This document shows positions 44,694-51,541 of a DNA stretch of 64,000 bases, one piece after another. How positions within the stretch are numbered: the stretch's first letter is position 1; each line of letters starts with the position of its first letter. The position numbers and the translations under genes are program-made. This stretch comes from Hymenobacter aerophilus DSM 13606. Its GTDB lineage: Bacteria; Bacteroidota; Bacteroidia; Cytophagales; Hymenobacteraceae. The stretch is taken from the NCBI RefSeq assembly GCF_000382225.1, contig NZ_KB907803.1, positions 62,001 to 126,000 on the forward strand, in the 5' to 3' direction. The notes below the pieces were generated by a model. That model was not told the origin of the DNA and ran no database searches. It worked only from the letters and a program-made list of their open reading frames with translations.

Positions 44694-45647
44694 TCACTGG
44701 CACAGCCCCAACTGCGCGAATTTAAGCTGTAGCAGTTCCCGGTAGCCGGCCTGCAGCTCCGGCGGCAGGAAGCTTTCGGCCAGCAACTGCTCCCAGGCCG
44801 GCCGGGCCCGGACGAATTTCGCAAACAGCCCGGCAATAACCTTGTCCTCCAGGCCGGCCCGCCGCGCTGCGGCCCGAAAATCATCCTGCTTCAGCTTCTT
44901 CTTTTTACCGTTCAGCGTCAGGGCCAGCTCTTCCGTGTCAGCCGGGTTTACCAGGGCCGTGGCCACCAGGTCGTAGGCCGGGGCCAGCCCGTAGCCCAAA
45001 CCCGGCGTGTGCAGCAGGGAGAAGTTTTTCAGGTGCATATCGGCGTTGCCGGTCAGAAAGCTGAACAACACCAGCTCGTAGAAATTCACCACGTCCAGGC
45101 CGGGATTAGCCGAGTACGTGCGCAGGGCTTTAGCTACCTGCTCGTGCGAGCCGTCGTACTTGTTTTCCGTCAGCCGTCCGGTCAGCTGGCACATGTCTTC
45201 CATGTGCAGCTTCTGCCCTTTGCGCCGGTCAATGCGCCGCGTTACGTAGGCCAGCGCCCCGTCCTGCAGCCGCAGCAGGCCGTGTGGCACCGTGGCCAGG
45301 CGGGCCAGCGTAGCCAGGTGCATGGTCACATCTTCTACTTCCGGCAGGTGCGGGTAGCGCGGGGTAGGGGGTTTGAGAATGTACTCGCCGCCCAGCGCCC
45401 CCACAATGGTCAGGCGGGCAGGGCCATCGGTGGCGCTGCCCGGCACCAGCGACAGGGAAAGCTTGGGCTGCACACCCGTTACGGTGGTGTGCTGCCGCAC
45501 AATCTGCTCGGCCAGGTCCAGCATCCGGGCCTCGGCATAAGGAAAGGCCGGGGGTACCGTTCGCCCGAACAGCTTCCGGCTGCAGGCCGGGTGGTAGTCC
45601 TCCTGGCCTTCCGCCAGCGGCTGGTAGCAATACAGGCAGCGGTTCAT
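44694..45647 (-). CDS. hipT: HipT-like serine/threonine kinase toxin
   Basis: 317 residues, a HipA C-terminal kinase domain without the HipA N-subdomain, which is encoded separately upstream. Catalytic elements: TVTGVQPKLSL (Gly/Ser-type loop, about 55-66), EYILKPPTP (ATP lysine), GNADMHLKNFSLLH (catalytic Asp203 and Asn208) and PAYDL (Mg-binding Asp226). The N-terminus adds a Cys4-like knuckle (CLYCY...YHPACS). HipT of E. coli O127 phosphorylates TrpS. The target here is not known. Overlaps hipS by 4 nt. Confidence 0.88.
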   Translation of the reverse strand: MNRCLYCYQPLAEGQEDYHPACSRKLFGRTVPPAFPYAEARMLDLAEQIVRQHTTVTGVQPKLSLSLVPGSATDGPARLTIVGALGGEYILKPPTPRYPHLPEVEDVTMHLATLARLATVPHGLLRLQDGALAYVTRRIDRRKGQKLHMEDMCQLTGRLTENKYDGSHEQVAKALRTYSANPGLDVVNFYELVLFSFLTGNADMHLKNFSLLHTPGLGYGLAPAYDLVATALVNPADTEELALTLNGKKKKLKQDDFRAAARRAGLEDKVIAGLFAKFVRARPAWEQLLAESFLPPELQAGYRELLQLKFAQLGLCQ

Positions 45648-45976
45648 GCGTCGTCGTCAGAGGCGGGGAGGGGGTAAATGCTCACGGCCCCGATGCAGTC
45701 CTGGCAGCAGGCCAGCAGCAGCCCCATCCGGTCGCGGGTGTTCAGCTTCCAGTTGCGCTCCGCCACGTCCAGCAGCCAGCCCTCGGGAATCAGCCCGTCG
45801 AAAAACGGGAACAGTACCAGCGCCACGTAGGGCTGCTCCCGCAGCGGCAGCGTCAGGCTGATTGGCCCGGCCCCGTCCTGTAAGTAGGCCGGGGCGTAGG
45901 CGAAGGTATACCCCTGCTCATCCTGGGTCAGGTAGCCCGCTACCTGGTTGTACATCCGTACTTCGGCCTGGCGCAT
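45644..45976 (-). CDS. hipS: HipS-like antitoxin (HipA N-subdomain 1 protein)
   Basis: 110 residues. Matches the N-terminal subdomain of HipA (GYTFAYAPAYLQDGAGPISLTLPL then FFDGLIPEGWLLDVAERNWKLN, quoted in part). In HipBST systems this small protein, not HipB, neutralises the kinase. It lies between hipB (4-nt gap) and hipT (4-nt overlap), so stoichiometric translation is expected. The tail PLPASDDDA is acidic. Confidence 0.87.
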   Translation of the reverse strand: MRQAEVRMYNQVAGYLTQDEQGYTFAYAPAYLQDGAGPISLTLPLREQPYVALVLFPFFDGLIPEGWLLDVAERNWKLNTRDRMGLLLACCQDCIGAVSIYPLPASDDDA

Positions 45977-45980
45977 CAGG

Positions 45981-46199
45981 TTAGGGCTGTTCAGTTAGGC
46001 GGGTCATGGGCACCGGCCCGGCCTCGTGCCCGAACAGCTGCAATACGGCATTCACCTTGTCCAGGCGCAGGGTTTGCTTGCCCTGTTCCAGCTCGCGCAC
46101 GAAGCGCAGGCCAACCCCCGCTTTGGCCGCCAGATCAGGCTGCGAAAGCCGGAGCAGACGGCGGCGCTGCTTCACGAAAGTGGCTAAGGTCTCAGGCAT
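45981..46199 (-). CDS. hipB: HipB-like XRE family repressor
   Basis: 72 residues, a single helix-turn-helix (LSQPDLAAKAGVGLRFVRELEQGK). First gene of the operon. Expected to bind the operator palindromes at 46204-46303 and repress hipBST, alone or with the kinase complex. The C-terminal tail PVPMTRLTEQP is short. Confidence 0.9.
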   Translation of the reverse strand: MPETLATFVKQRRRLLRLSQPDLAAKAGVGLRFVRELEQGKQTLRLDKVNAVLQLFGHEAGPVPMTRLTEQP

Positions 46200-46203
46200 A
46201 CGC

Positions 46204-46303
46204 TATACCCGTTCGGGTGTATTCAGTAACTGATAGAGGTGTTATATACCTTATCGGGTATAAATATAGCAAATATAGTGAATGCTATACCTCTTCGGGT
46301 ATA
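46204..46303. promoter_or_regulatory. Three hipBST operator palindromes, 41 bp apart
   Basis: TATACCCGTTCGGGTGTA (46204-46221), TATACCTTATCGGGTATA (46245-46262) and TATACCTCTTCGGGTATA (46286-46303): arms TATACC/GGGTATA, centre-to-centre spacing 41 and 41 bp, close to four helical turns. The first lies 4 nt from the hipB start. The intervening DNA is AT-rich and probably contains the promoter. Confidence 0.88.
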
Positions 46304-46377
46304 AATTGTCTACAGTCAGCATCAGGTTACACGTCTGGTTCCGGCACCTCGCAATAGATAATCCGGCCGCTCCCGGC

Positions 46378-47118
46378 CTATTCCACCCGGCCCCGAATAA
46401 TATCCACCACCTTCCACAACCCGCGAATATCCTCCCCCGCCACGGTCAGCATGCCGGCCCGGGGGTTGTCGGAATGCAGCACCAGCTGCTGTTTGGTCAG
46501 CAGGTCATTATCCTTGATGCGCTTTATCGTGAGCTGGTTGCCGAACGTGGCCACGTACACCCCGCTCACCGTGTACTTGATATCCGCCAGCGGAACCGGC
46601 GTCACGGCCACCAGCATGCCGGCGCGTAGCTGCGGCTCCATCGAGTCGCCGTTAATCTCGAATACCAGCGTACCCGGCTTGCGCAGCTCGGGGCTGGGGT
46701 TGTAAATCCGCATCGTTTCGTACTGCCCGTAGTCGCCCTCGGTGGCAACCAGCTCCACGAAGCCGGCCCGCACCGGTACCGTGACGAAGGGACAATCGAT
46801 GTACTCCTCATCCGCAAACTTACCGAACACCACTACCTCACCGCCCTTGGTGTTGGTGCTCTCCATGGGCCCGCCGCCGAACCACAGCCAGTTGCGGCTA
46901 ATCTCCAGGTCCGAGACGATAGCCTCCAGCACTTCCGTGCTGGGCTGGTGCCGCCCGCCCTCCAGCTGCGCGATGGTGGGCCGCGAAACGTTCAGCAGGT
47001 CCGCCATCTGCTGCTGGGTCAGGCCGCGGGCCTGCCGCACCACTTTCAGCCGCTCCGCCATGCTCAGTTCCGGCAACGGGGTCACGGAGCTAATTATTTT
47101 GCGTTCCACCGTAGTCAT
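46378..47118 (-). CDS. Phage-type repressor: XRE HTH plus S24 (LexA-like) peptidase
   Basis: 246 residues. N-terminal HTH (LTQQQMADLLNVSRPTIAQLEGG, about 33-55) and a C-terminal S24 domain with Ser159 (INGDSMEP) and Lys199 (LTIKRIKDND). An Ala118-Gly119 bond in VPVRAGFVEL matches the autocleavage site of CI/LexA proteins, so RecA-stimulated inactivation is plausible. Divergent from a Cro-like gene, the classic lysogeny-switch layout. Confidence 0.92.
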   Translation of the reverse strand: MTTVERKIISSVTPLPELSMAERLKVVRQARGLTQQQMADLLNVSRPTIAQLEGGRHQPSTEVLEAIVSDLEISRNWLWFGGGPMESTNTKGGEVVVFGKFADEEYIDCPFVTVPVRAGFVELVATEGDYGQYETMRIYNPSPELRKPGTLVFEINGDSMEPQLRAGMLVAVTPVPLADIKYTVSGVYVATFGNQLTIKRIKDNDLLTKQQLVLHSDNPRAGMLTVAGEDIRGLWKVVDIIRGRVE

Positions 47119-47130
47119 TTTATAACATTT

Positions 47131-47143
47131 GGTAACTTTTACC
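47131..47143. promoter_or_regulatory. Candidate operator between repressor and Cro-like gene
   Basis: GGTAACTTTTACC, an inverted repeat with 5-bp arms, lies in the 73-nt AT-rich spacer between the two divergent genes. A further half-site AAGGTAAC starts at 47170. Confidence 0.45.
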
Positions 47144-47191
47144 TACATTAGAGCGATTCATCTTTCTCAAAGGTAACATAACTAAACTAAA

Positions 47192-47416
47192 ATGCAACCA
47201 TTTGAAACCACCACTACGCCGGCCGACCTGCGAACGTTGCTGCCGCACGGCGCAATTGCCGGCATCGCCCGCTCCCTCAACATGTCCCACGCGGCCGTTT
47301 CCAAAGCCCTGCTGAAGGCCCGGCCCGCCCACCCCGCCGTGGCCGAGGCCGTGCGCCTCATCAAAGAGACCGGCAGCCAGCAGGTCCGGGAAGACCTCAA
47401 TCAACTCAAAAAATAA
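47192..47416 (+). CDS. Cro-like small HTH protein
   Basis: 74 residues. LRTLLPHGAIAGIARSLNMSHAAVSKALLKAR forms a helix-turn-helix (quoted across two helices). Divergent from the S24 repressor and first gene of a rightward run to dnaB. Expected to control the early genes. The C-terminal helix ends in DLNQLKK. Confidence 0.75.
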   Translation: MQPFETTTTPADLRTLLPHGAIAGIARSLNMSHAAVSKALLKARPAHPAVAEAVRLIKETGSQQVREDLNQLKK

Positions 47417-47426
47417 CCCCGCCACC

Positions 47427-47882
47427 ATGCTCTTCTTCCCTGCCAACCAGCCCTATCCCCGCCGGCCGCTGCCGCCCGCGCCTTACCTGACCGAGGAGCC
47501 CCGCGAGGCCACCGCCGCTCTGGAAACCGCCGTGCGCGCCTGTCCTGAAACCCGATTCATCGGCGACCATGCCCGGCCCACGCCTGCCCACCGTAACGAG
47601 TTGGCCGAAGCCCTCGAAAGCGGCTACCTGACCCACCGCGAGGCCTTATGGCTGGAAATATGGCAGTACGAGTTCGACGCCAATACCATGGCCGCCGTGC
47701 TGCCGCCGGTCCAGCGCATGCTGCGCTACCGCCAGCTGTCCGGCGGTGCGCCCCGCCCCCAGTCGGGCAGTTGGTTCTGGCCCGAGACCCCGGCACCCAC
47801 CCCGGCAGCTACCTCAGCTCCCGTCCCCGTTCCTGTCAAACGTCGGGGCCGGCCCCGTAAGCAGCGCCCCAGCCATGACTGA
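47427..47882 (+). CDS. Hypothetical protein with AT-hook-like C-terminus
   Basis: 151 residues. Central helical part (ATAALETAVRACPETRFIG, NELAEALESGYLTHREALWLE), then a Pro/Ala linker and the basic tail KRRGRPRKQRPSHD, an AT-hook consensus (RGRP). Starts 10 nt after the Cro-like gene and overlaps the next gene by 8 nt. No family recognised. DNA binding is inferred from the tail only. Confidence 0.6.
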   Translation: MLFFPANQPYPRRPLPPAPYLTEEPREATAALETAVRACPETRFIGDHARPTPAHRNELAEALESGYLTHREALWLEIWQYEFDANTMAAVLPPVQRMLRYRQLSGGAPRPQSGSWFWPETPAPTPAATSAPVPVPVKRRGRPRKQRPSHD

Positions 47883-48264
47883 GCTAACCACTACCACCGC
47901 CGACGGCCTGCACATCACCGTGCGGATGCCCGACAATCACGAATGGGTGCGCGAGTCGCTGGAGAAGGCCTGCGCCGCCGAGGCCCGCCGCCAGCTCGAA
48001 GCCACGCCCGCCCCCGACCCGGCCTACTCGGTGCCCCGCACGGCCGAGCTGCTCGGCCTGCACCCCGAAACCCTGCGTGACTACATGCGCCTGCCCGCCT
48101 ACCACCCGCGCCGCCTGCACTACGTCACCGGCGAATCCAGCCGCGGCGACCGGGTGCTGCTCTCCCAAATCAACGACTGGCAGCAGCGCAACCGCACCGA
48201 CGCCGGGCCGGTAACTGCCCCCGCGCCCCGCGTCAGGGGCCGCCGGGCCGGCCGGCCATCCTGA
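47875..48264 (+). CDS. Small HTH (excisionase/MerR-like) protein
   Basis: 129 residues from ATG 47875. The N-terminal 35 residues are variable. YSVPRTAELLGLHPETLRDYMR (about 51-72) is a winged-HTH pattern like phage excisionases and MerR proteins. VLLSQINDWQQRNR ends the domain. The tail VRGRRAGRPS is again AT-hook-like. Overlaps the previous gene by 8 nt. A role in excision or early transcription is possible. Confidence 0.6.
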   Translation: MTELTTTTADGLHITVRMPDNHEWVRESLEKACAAEARRQLEATPAPDPAYSVPRTAELLGLHPETLRDYMRLPAYHPRRLHYVTGESSRGDRVLLSQINDWQQRNRTDAGPVTAPAPRVRGRRAGRPS

Positions 48265-48329
48265 TTCGCTGCCCGGCAACGGTAGACTCACCCGCCGCCG
48301 GTAAAGGCGGCTCAATCCCCCATTCCCCC

Positions 48330-48872
48330 ATGTCCCAGCTACTGCCAACTGTCGGGCCGGATAGTCCGGAGGCCGCTACGTCCATCATCACTATCCAGAA
48401 GGTCAAAGTCAAAGACCAGCACCTGACCTGCGAATTCACCGAGCAGCGCACCCCGGAGGCCCCACCCCGCACCTTCGCCCTTACCTGTGCCGAGCAGGTC
48501 CACGCCGACCTGACCCACGCCCTCAGCCGCCTGGTACCGCACCTGTGCCTGCTCACCGAGCAGCTGACCGAGACGCCCGACTTCTGGCCCGACGATTCCG
48601 AGGAGTTGCCCGCCCTGTTCGAAGCCTTCACCGTCACCGGCTTCTCCCTGGGCCGCGGGCAGGGCGGCGTCACGCTCATCGGCCAGCGCGAGCTTACCGG
48701 CGGCCGGGTGCTCAACCTGACCACGCCCTACCAGCCCTTCGACGACGAGCAAGCCACCTATTCCTACACCGGCCTGCTCGAAACTATCCTGGCCACGGCC
48801 CTCACGGAGGTGGAAGCCGCCCTACGCGGCAAATGCACCGACTACCGCCAACTGGCTTTAGCCTTTAGCTGA
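48330..48872 (+). CDS. Hypothetical protein of the phage-like module
   Basis: 180 residues. Beta-rich N-terminal part (SIITIQKVKVKDQHLTCEFTEQ), a helical middle, then another beta region (VTGFSLGRGQGGVTLIGQRE) and a C-terminal helix. It resembles conserved hypothetical proteins seen next to early genes of Bacteroidota phages, from memory only. No catalytic motif recognised. Confidence 0.55.
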   Translation: MSQLLPTVGPDSPEAATSIITIQKVKVKDQHLTCEFTEQRTPEAPPRTFALTCAEQVHADLTHALSRLVPHLCLLTEQLTETPDFWPDDSEELPALFEAFTVTGFSLGRGQGGVTLIGQRELTGGRVLNLTTPYQPFDDEQATYSYTGLLETILATALTEVEAALRGKCTDYRQLALAFS

Positions 48873-48970
48873 CAGCTGTTAGCCGATAGCTTTTCCGCCT
48901 CTACCGCTCGCAAATAGAGCAGGTATTCCTCCTGAACATAGGCTAACAGCTAGTAGCTGTCAGCTAACAG
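48869..48970. repeat. Inverted heptamer repeat (TAGCTGT type)
   Basis: Left arm AGCTGACAGCTGTTAGCC, right arm GGCTAACAGCTAGTAGCTG followed by TCAGCT. Units are TAGCTGT/TAGCTGA-like heptamers. It overlaps the stop codon of the upstream gene. Confidence 0.8.
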
Positions 48971-48980
48971 CTCCCTACAA

Positions 48981-49796
48981 ATGAAGCTCCCGGCCATCCA
49001 GTTCTACCCCGGCGACTGGCACAAGGACCAGGGCGTCCAAGCCCTCGACCTTGCCCAGCGTGGGGCCTGGTTCGAGTTGCTGTTGATGATGCACGACAGC
49101 GACGAGCGTGGCGTGCTGCTCGTCAACGGCCAGCCCATGCCCGATGCCGTCATTGCCCGCCGCCTCGGTTTGGATAACCAAACGGCCAACCAAATTCTAA
49201 CCACCCTGCTCGACTACGGCGTGGCCAGTCGGCGCGAGTCCGACGGCGCGCTCTTCTGCCGCCGCATGGTCAAGGATGAGCGGCTGCGCCGGATACGCAC
49301 GGAAGCGGGTAAAAAGGGCGGTAACCCCCATTTGCTTAACCAAGGTCCCAGGCAAAAGACAACCACCCGGGTTAAGCAAATTCCAACCCCTTCATTTTCA
49401 TCTTCACTTACATCTTCAATAAAAGAGGGAGAGGCGGCTGACGCCGCCCTGCTCGCCCCCAGGGCTGAGAAGAAAGATGAAAAGCCAGCCAGCAAGCGCC
49501 CGAAAGGGGGCGCGCCGCCCACGCCCGCTGAGGTGCAGGACTACGCCGCCGGGCAGTTCCCCGGCAGCGCCGACGCCCAAACGGAGGCCGCCGCCTTCCA
49601 CGACCACTACGCCAGCAACGGCTGGCGCGTCAGCGGCAAAACCCTGATGGTCGACTGGCGCGCCTCCTTCCGCAACTGGATGCGCCGCCGCCCCGAGTTC
49701 CAGGCTGCGGCCGCTGCCCGCACCGGCACCGGCCCACCCGCCCCAACCCGCGCCCGCACCGCCCCCAAATCCATCGACCCCGCCCGCTGGAGCTAG
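48981..49796 (+). CDS. DUF1376-type / replisome-organiser-like phage protein
   Basis: 271 residues. The N-terminal ~110 residues, IQFYPGDWHKDQGVQALDLA then AWFELLLMMHDSDERGVL and IARRLGLDNQTANQILTTLLDYGVA (quoted in parts), match the winged-helix DUF1376 domain of phage replication proteins. A disordered linker rich in Ser/Ala/Lys follows. The C-terminal part (FHDHYASNGWRVSGKTLMVDWRASFRNWMRR) resembles the C-terminal region of DnaT/phage O-like proteins. It probably loads the DnaB helicase encoded next. Confidence 0.78.
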   Translation: MKLPAIQFYPGDWHKDQGVQALDLAQRGAWFELLLMMHDSDERGVLLVNGQPMPDAVIARRLGLDNQTANQILTTLLDYGVASRRESDGALFCRRMVKDERLRRIRTEAGKKGGNPHLLNQGPRQKTTTRVKQIPTPSFSSSLTSSIKEGEAADAALLAPRAEKKDEKPASKRPKGGAPPTPAEVQDYAAGQFPGSADAQTEAAAFHDHYASNGWRVSGKTLMVDWRASFRNWMRRRPEFQAAAAARTGTGPPAPTRARTAPKSIDPARWS

Positions 49797-49802
49797 TTTT
49801 TT

Positions 49803-49890
49803 TAAGCTGTTAGCTGTCAGCCATTAGCTGTTAGCTCTTTTCTCTCATCCCCTGCCATGCCCACCAACGCTATCAGCTAACAGCTATAGA
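49803..49890. repeat. Inverted heptamer repeat across the dnaB start
   Basis: AGCTGTTAGCTGTCAGCCAT...TAGCTGTTAGCT on the left and ATCAGCTAACAGCTATAG on the right. The right arm contains a TAA that stops the frame opened by the only nearby ATG (49857). Confidence 0.82.
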
Positions 49891-49938
49891 ACGCCGCCCC
49901 AGGCCCTGGAGCTCGAAGCCGCCGTACTGGGCGCGGCC

Positions 49939-51240
49939 TTGCTCGAAGCCGATGCCCAGCGCACCCTGCTGGCGCTATTGCCCACTGAGGAGGTGTTCTA
50001 CTCCGCGGCTCACCAGCAGGTATACCTGGCCATCCGCGACTTGGTGCAGCAGGGCGACCACGCCGACCTGCTCACCGTCGTGGCCCAACTGCGCTACCGC
50101 GGCACGCTGGCCCGCACCGGCGGCCCGCACATCATTGCCCAACTCACCCAGAAAATCAACTCGGCCGCCCACTTCGATACCCACTGCCGCATCCTGCAGC
50201 AGCAGCACGCCCGCCGCGTCATCATCCGCGCCGGCACCGAGTTGGCCAGCTACGGCTACGATGCCTCCCGCGACCCGCTGGAGCTGCTGGCCGCCGCCCA
50301 GACCCACCTCACCAGCCTCCACCGCACCCTCGAAACCAAGCCCGGCCAGACCGCCGCCGCCGCATTTGACGCCACTTTCGAGCGCCTCGCAAAATCCGTG
50401 GGCCAGCACGGCCTGACCGGTATTCCCACCGGCCTCACCCAGCTCGACGGCCTCACCGGTGGCTGGCAGCCCGCCGACCTCATCATCCTGGCCGCCCGGC
50501 CCGCCATGGGCAAAACCGCCGCCCTGCTCCACTTCGCCCGCACCGCCGCCCTCGACCATGGCCACCACACCGCCATCTTCAGCCTCGAAATGCCCACCCT
50601 GCAACTTATGCAGCGCATGATTGCCAGCGAGGTGCCCGGCTACTCCAACTCCGACCTGCGCCGCGGCAACCTCCCCGGCGGCCTGGAGCAGGTAGCCCAC
50701 ATCCGCGAGCAGGCCCACCGCCTGCGCACCCACGGCCACCTATTGCACCTCGACGACACACCCGGCCTGAGCATCCAGCAGCTGCGCGCCAAGTGCGCCC
50801 GCCTCCACGCCCGGCACCCATTGAGCTTAGTCTTGGTCGACTACATGCAGCTCATGCGCGGCGACACGAAGGGCAACCGCGAGCAGGAAGTAGGTAGCAT
50901 CAGCCGCAGCCTGAAAGAACTGGCCAAGGAACTTAATGCCCCCGTCTTGGCCCTCAGCCAACTCAGCCGCGACGTGGAGAAAAGGGGTGGGGAGAAGCGC
51001 CCGCTACTCTCGGACCTGCGCGAGTCCGGCAGCCTGGAGCAGGACGCCGACTGCATCATCTTCCTCTGGCGCGGCGAGTACTACAAAATCGCCGAGTACG
51101 AGGACTGTACCGCTACTATCGACACAATTTTGTTCGACATCGCCAAGCACCGCAACGGCGCCACGGATGAGGTGGTGGCCGGCTGCTCGATGCGGCGGGG
51201 CGTGTTCATTAATTTAGCTTCTTACCAGGCAAGCCAGTAG
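49939..51240 (+). CDS. dnaB: Phage-type replicative DNA helicase DnaB, 5' end disturbed
   Basis: 433 residues from TTG 49939. The N-terminal DnaB domain starts in the right place in sequence (PPQALELEAAVLGAALLE is encoded in frame from 49894), but that stretch has no ATG/GTG/TTG start except TTG 49939. The ATG at 49857 is out of frame and stopped in the repeat. The ATPase domain is intact: Walker A ARPAMGKTAALLHFA, SLEMPTLQLMQRM, Walker B VLVDYMQLM, and LSQLSRDVEKR. It would unwind DNA at the element's own origin. Short N-terminal truncation or loss of expression is possible. Confidence 0.85.
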   Translation: MLEADAQRTLLALLPTEEVFYSAAHQQVYLAIRDLVQQGDHADLLTVVAQLRYRGTLARTGGPHIIAQLTQKINSAAHFDTHCRILQQQHARRVIIRAGTELASYGYDASRDPLELLAAAQTHLTSLHRTLETKPGQTAAAAFDATFERLAKSVGQHGLTGIPTGLTQLDGLTGGWQPADLIILAARPAMGKTAALLHFARTAALDHGHHTAIFSLEMPTLQLMQRMIASEVPGYSNSDLRRGNLPGGLEQVAHIREQAHRLRTHGHLLHLDDTPGLSIQQLRAKCARLHARHPLSLVLVDYMQLMRGDTKGNREQEVGSISRSLKELAKELNAPVLALSQLSRDVEKRGGEKRPLLSDLRESGSLEQDADCIIFLWRGEYYKIAEYEDCTATIDTILFDIAKHRNGATDEVVAGCSMRRGVFINLASYQASQ

Positions 51241-51292
51241 GAAACTGCCCCATCCTCTGCCATTGAAAACCGTCTTTACGTCCCGAATCCTG

Positions 51293-51523
51293 ATGCCCTC
51301 AGACCTCAACCAACTACCCGAGTGGCCTTTCGTTATCGGCCGCTGTGGCCGTCTGGGCTGTGTGCTGCCCCGCACCCGTCACCTATTACCCGTGCTGGGT
51401 GTTCGCCAGCTGATTGACCCTACACTACGTGAGTTTTTATCCCCGGAGCGCTGCGCCCGGTATGAGGAGCCATCCTTCTTTTATGATGAATCCCTGTTCC
51501 CACCGGACGAACCCGTGTTCTGA
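51293..51523 (+). CDS. Hypothetical protein
   Basis: 76 residues from ATG 51293 (a TTG at 51263 would add ten). Reads PEWPFVIGRCGRLGCVLPRT and then an acidic, Phe-rich end (EEPSFFYDESLFPPDEPVF). No homology recognised. Last gene of the rightward phage-like run, convergent with the Fic gene. Confidence 0.4.
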   Translation: MPSDLNQLPEWPFVIGRCGRLGCVLPRTRHLLPVLGVRQLIDPTLREFLSPERCARYEEPSFFYDESLFPPDEPVF

Positions 51524-51541
51524 AGGGCAGACCAACTGAAA

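Noticed and set aside
44531..44725. 64-codon plus-strand frame
   Set aside because: Starts inside a terminator arm, ends in the hipT 3' end, no recognisable domain.
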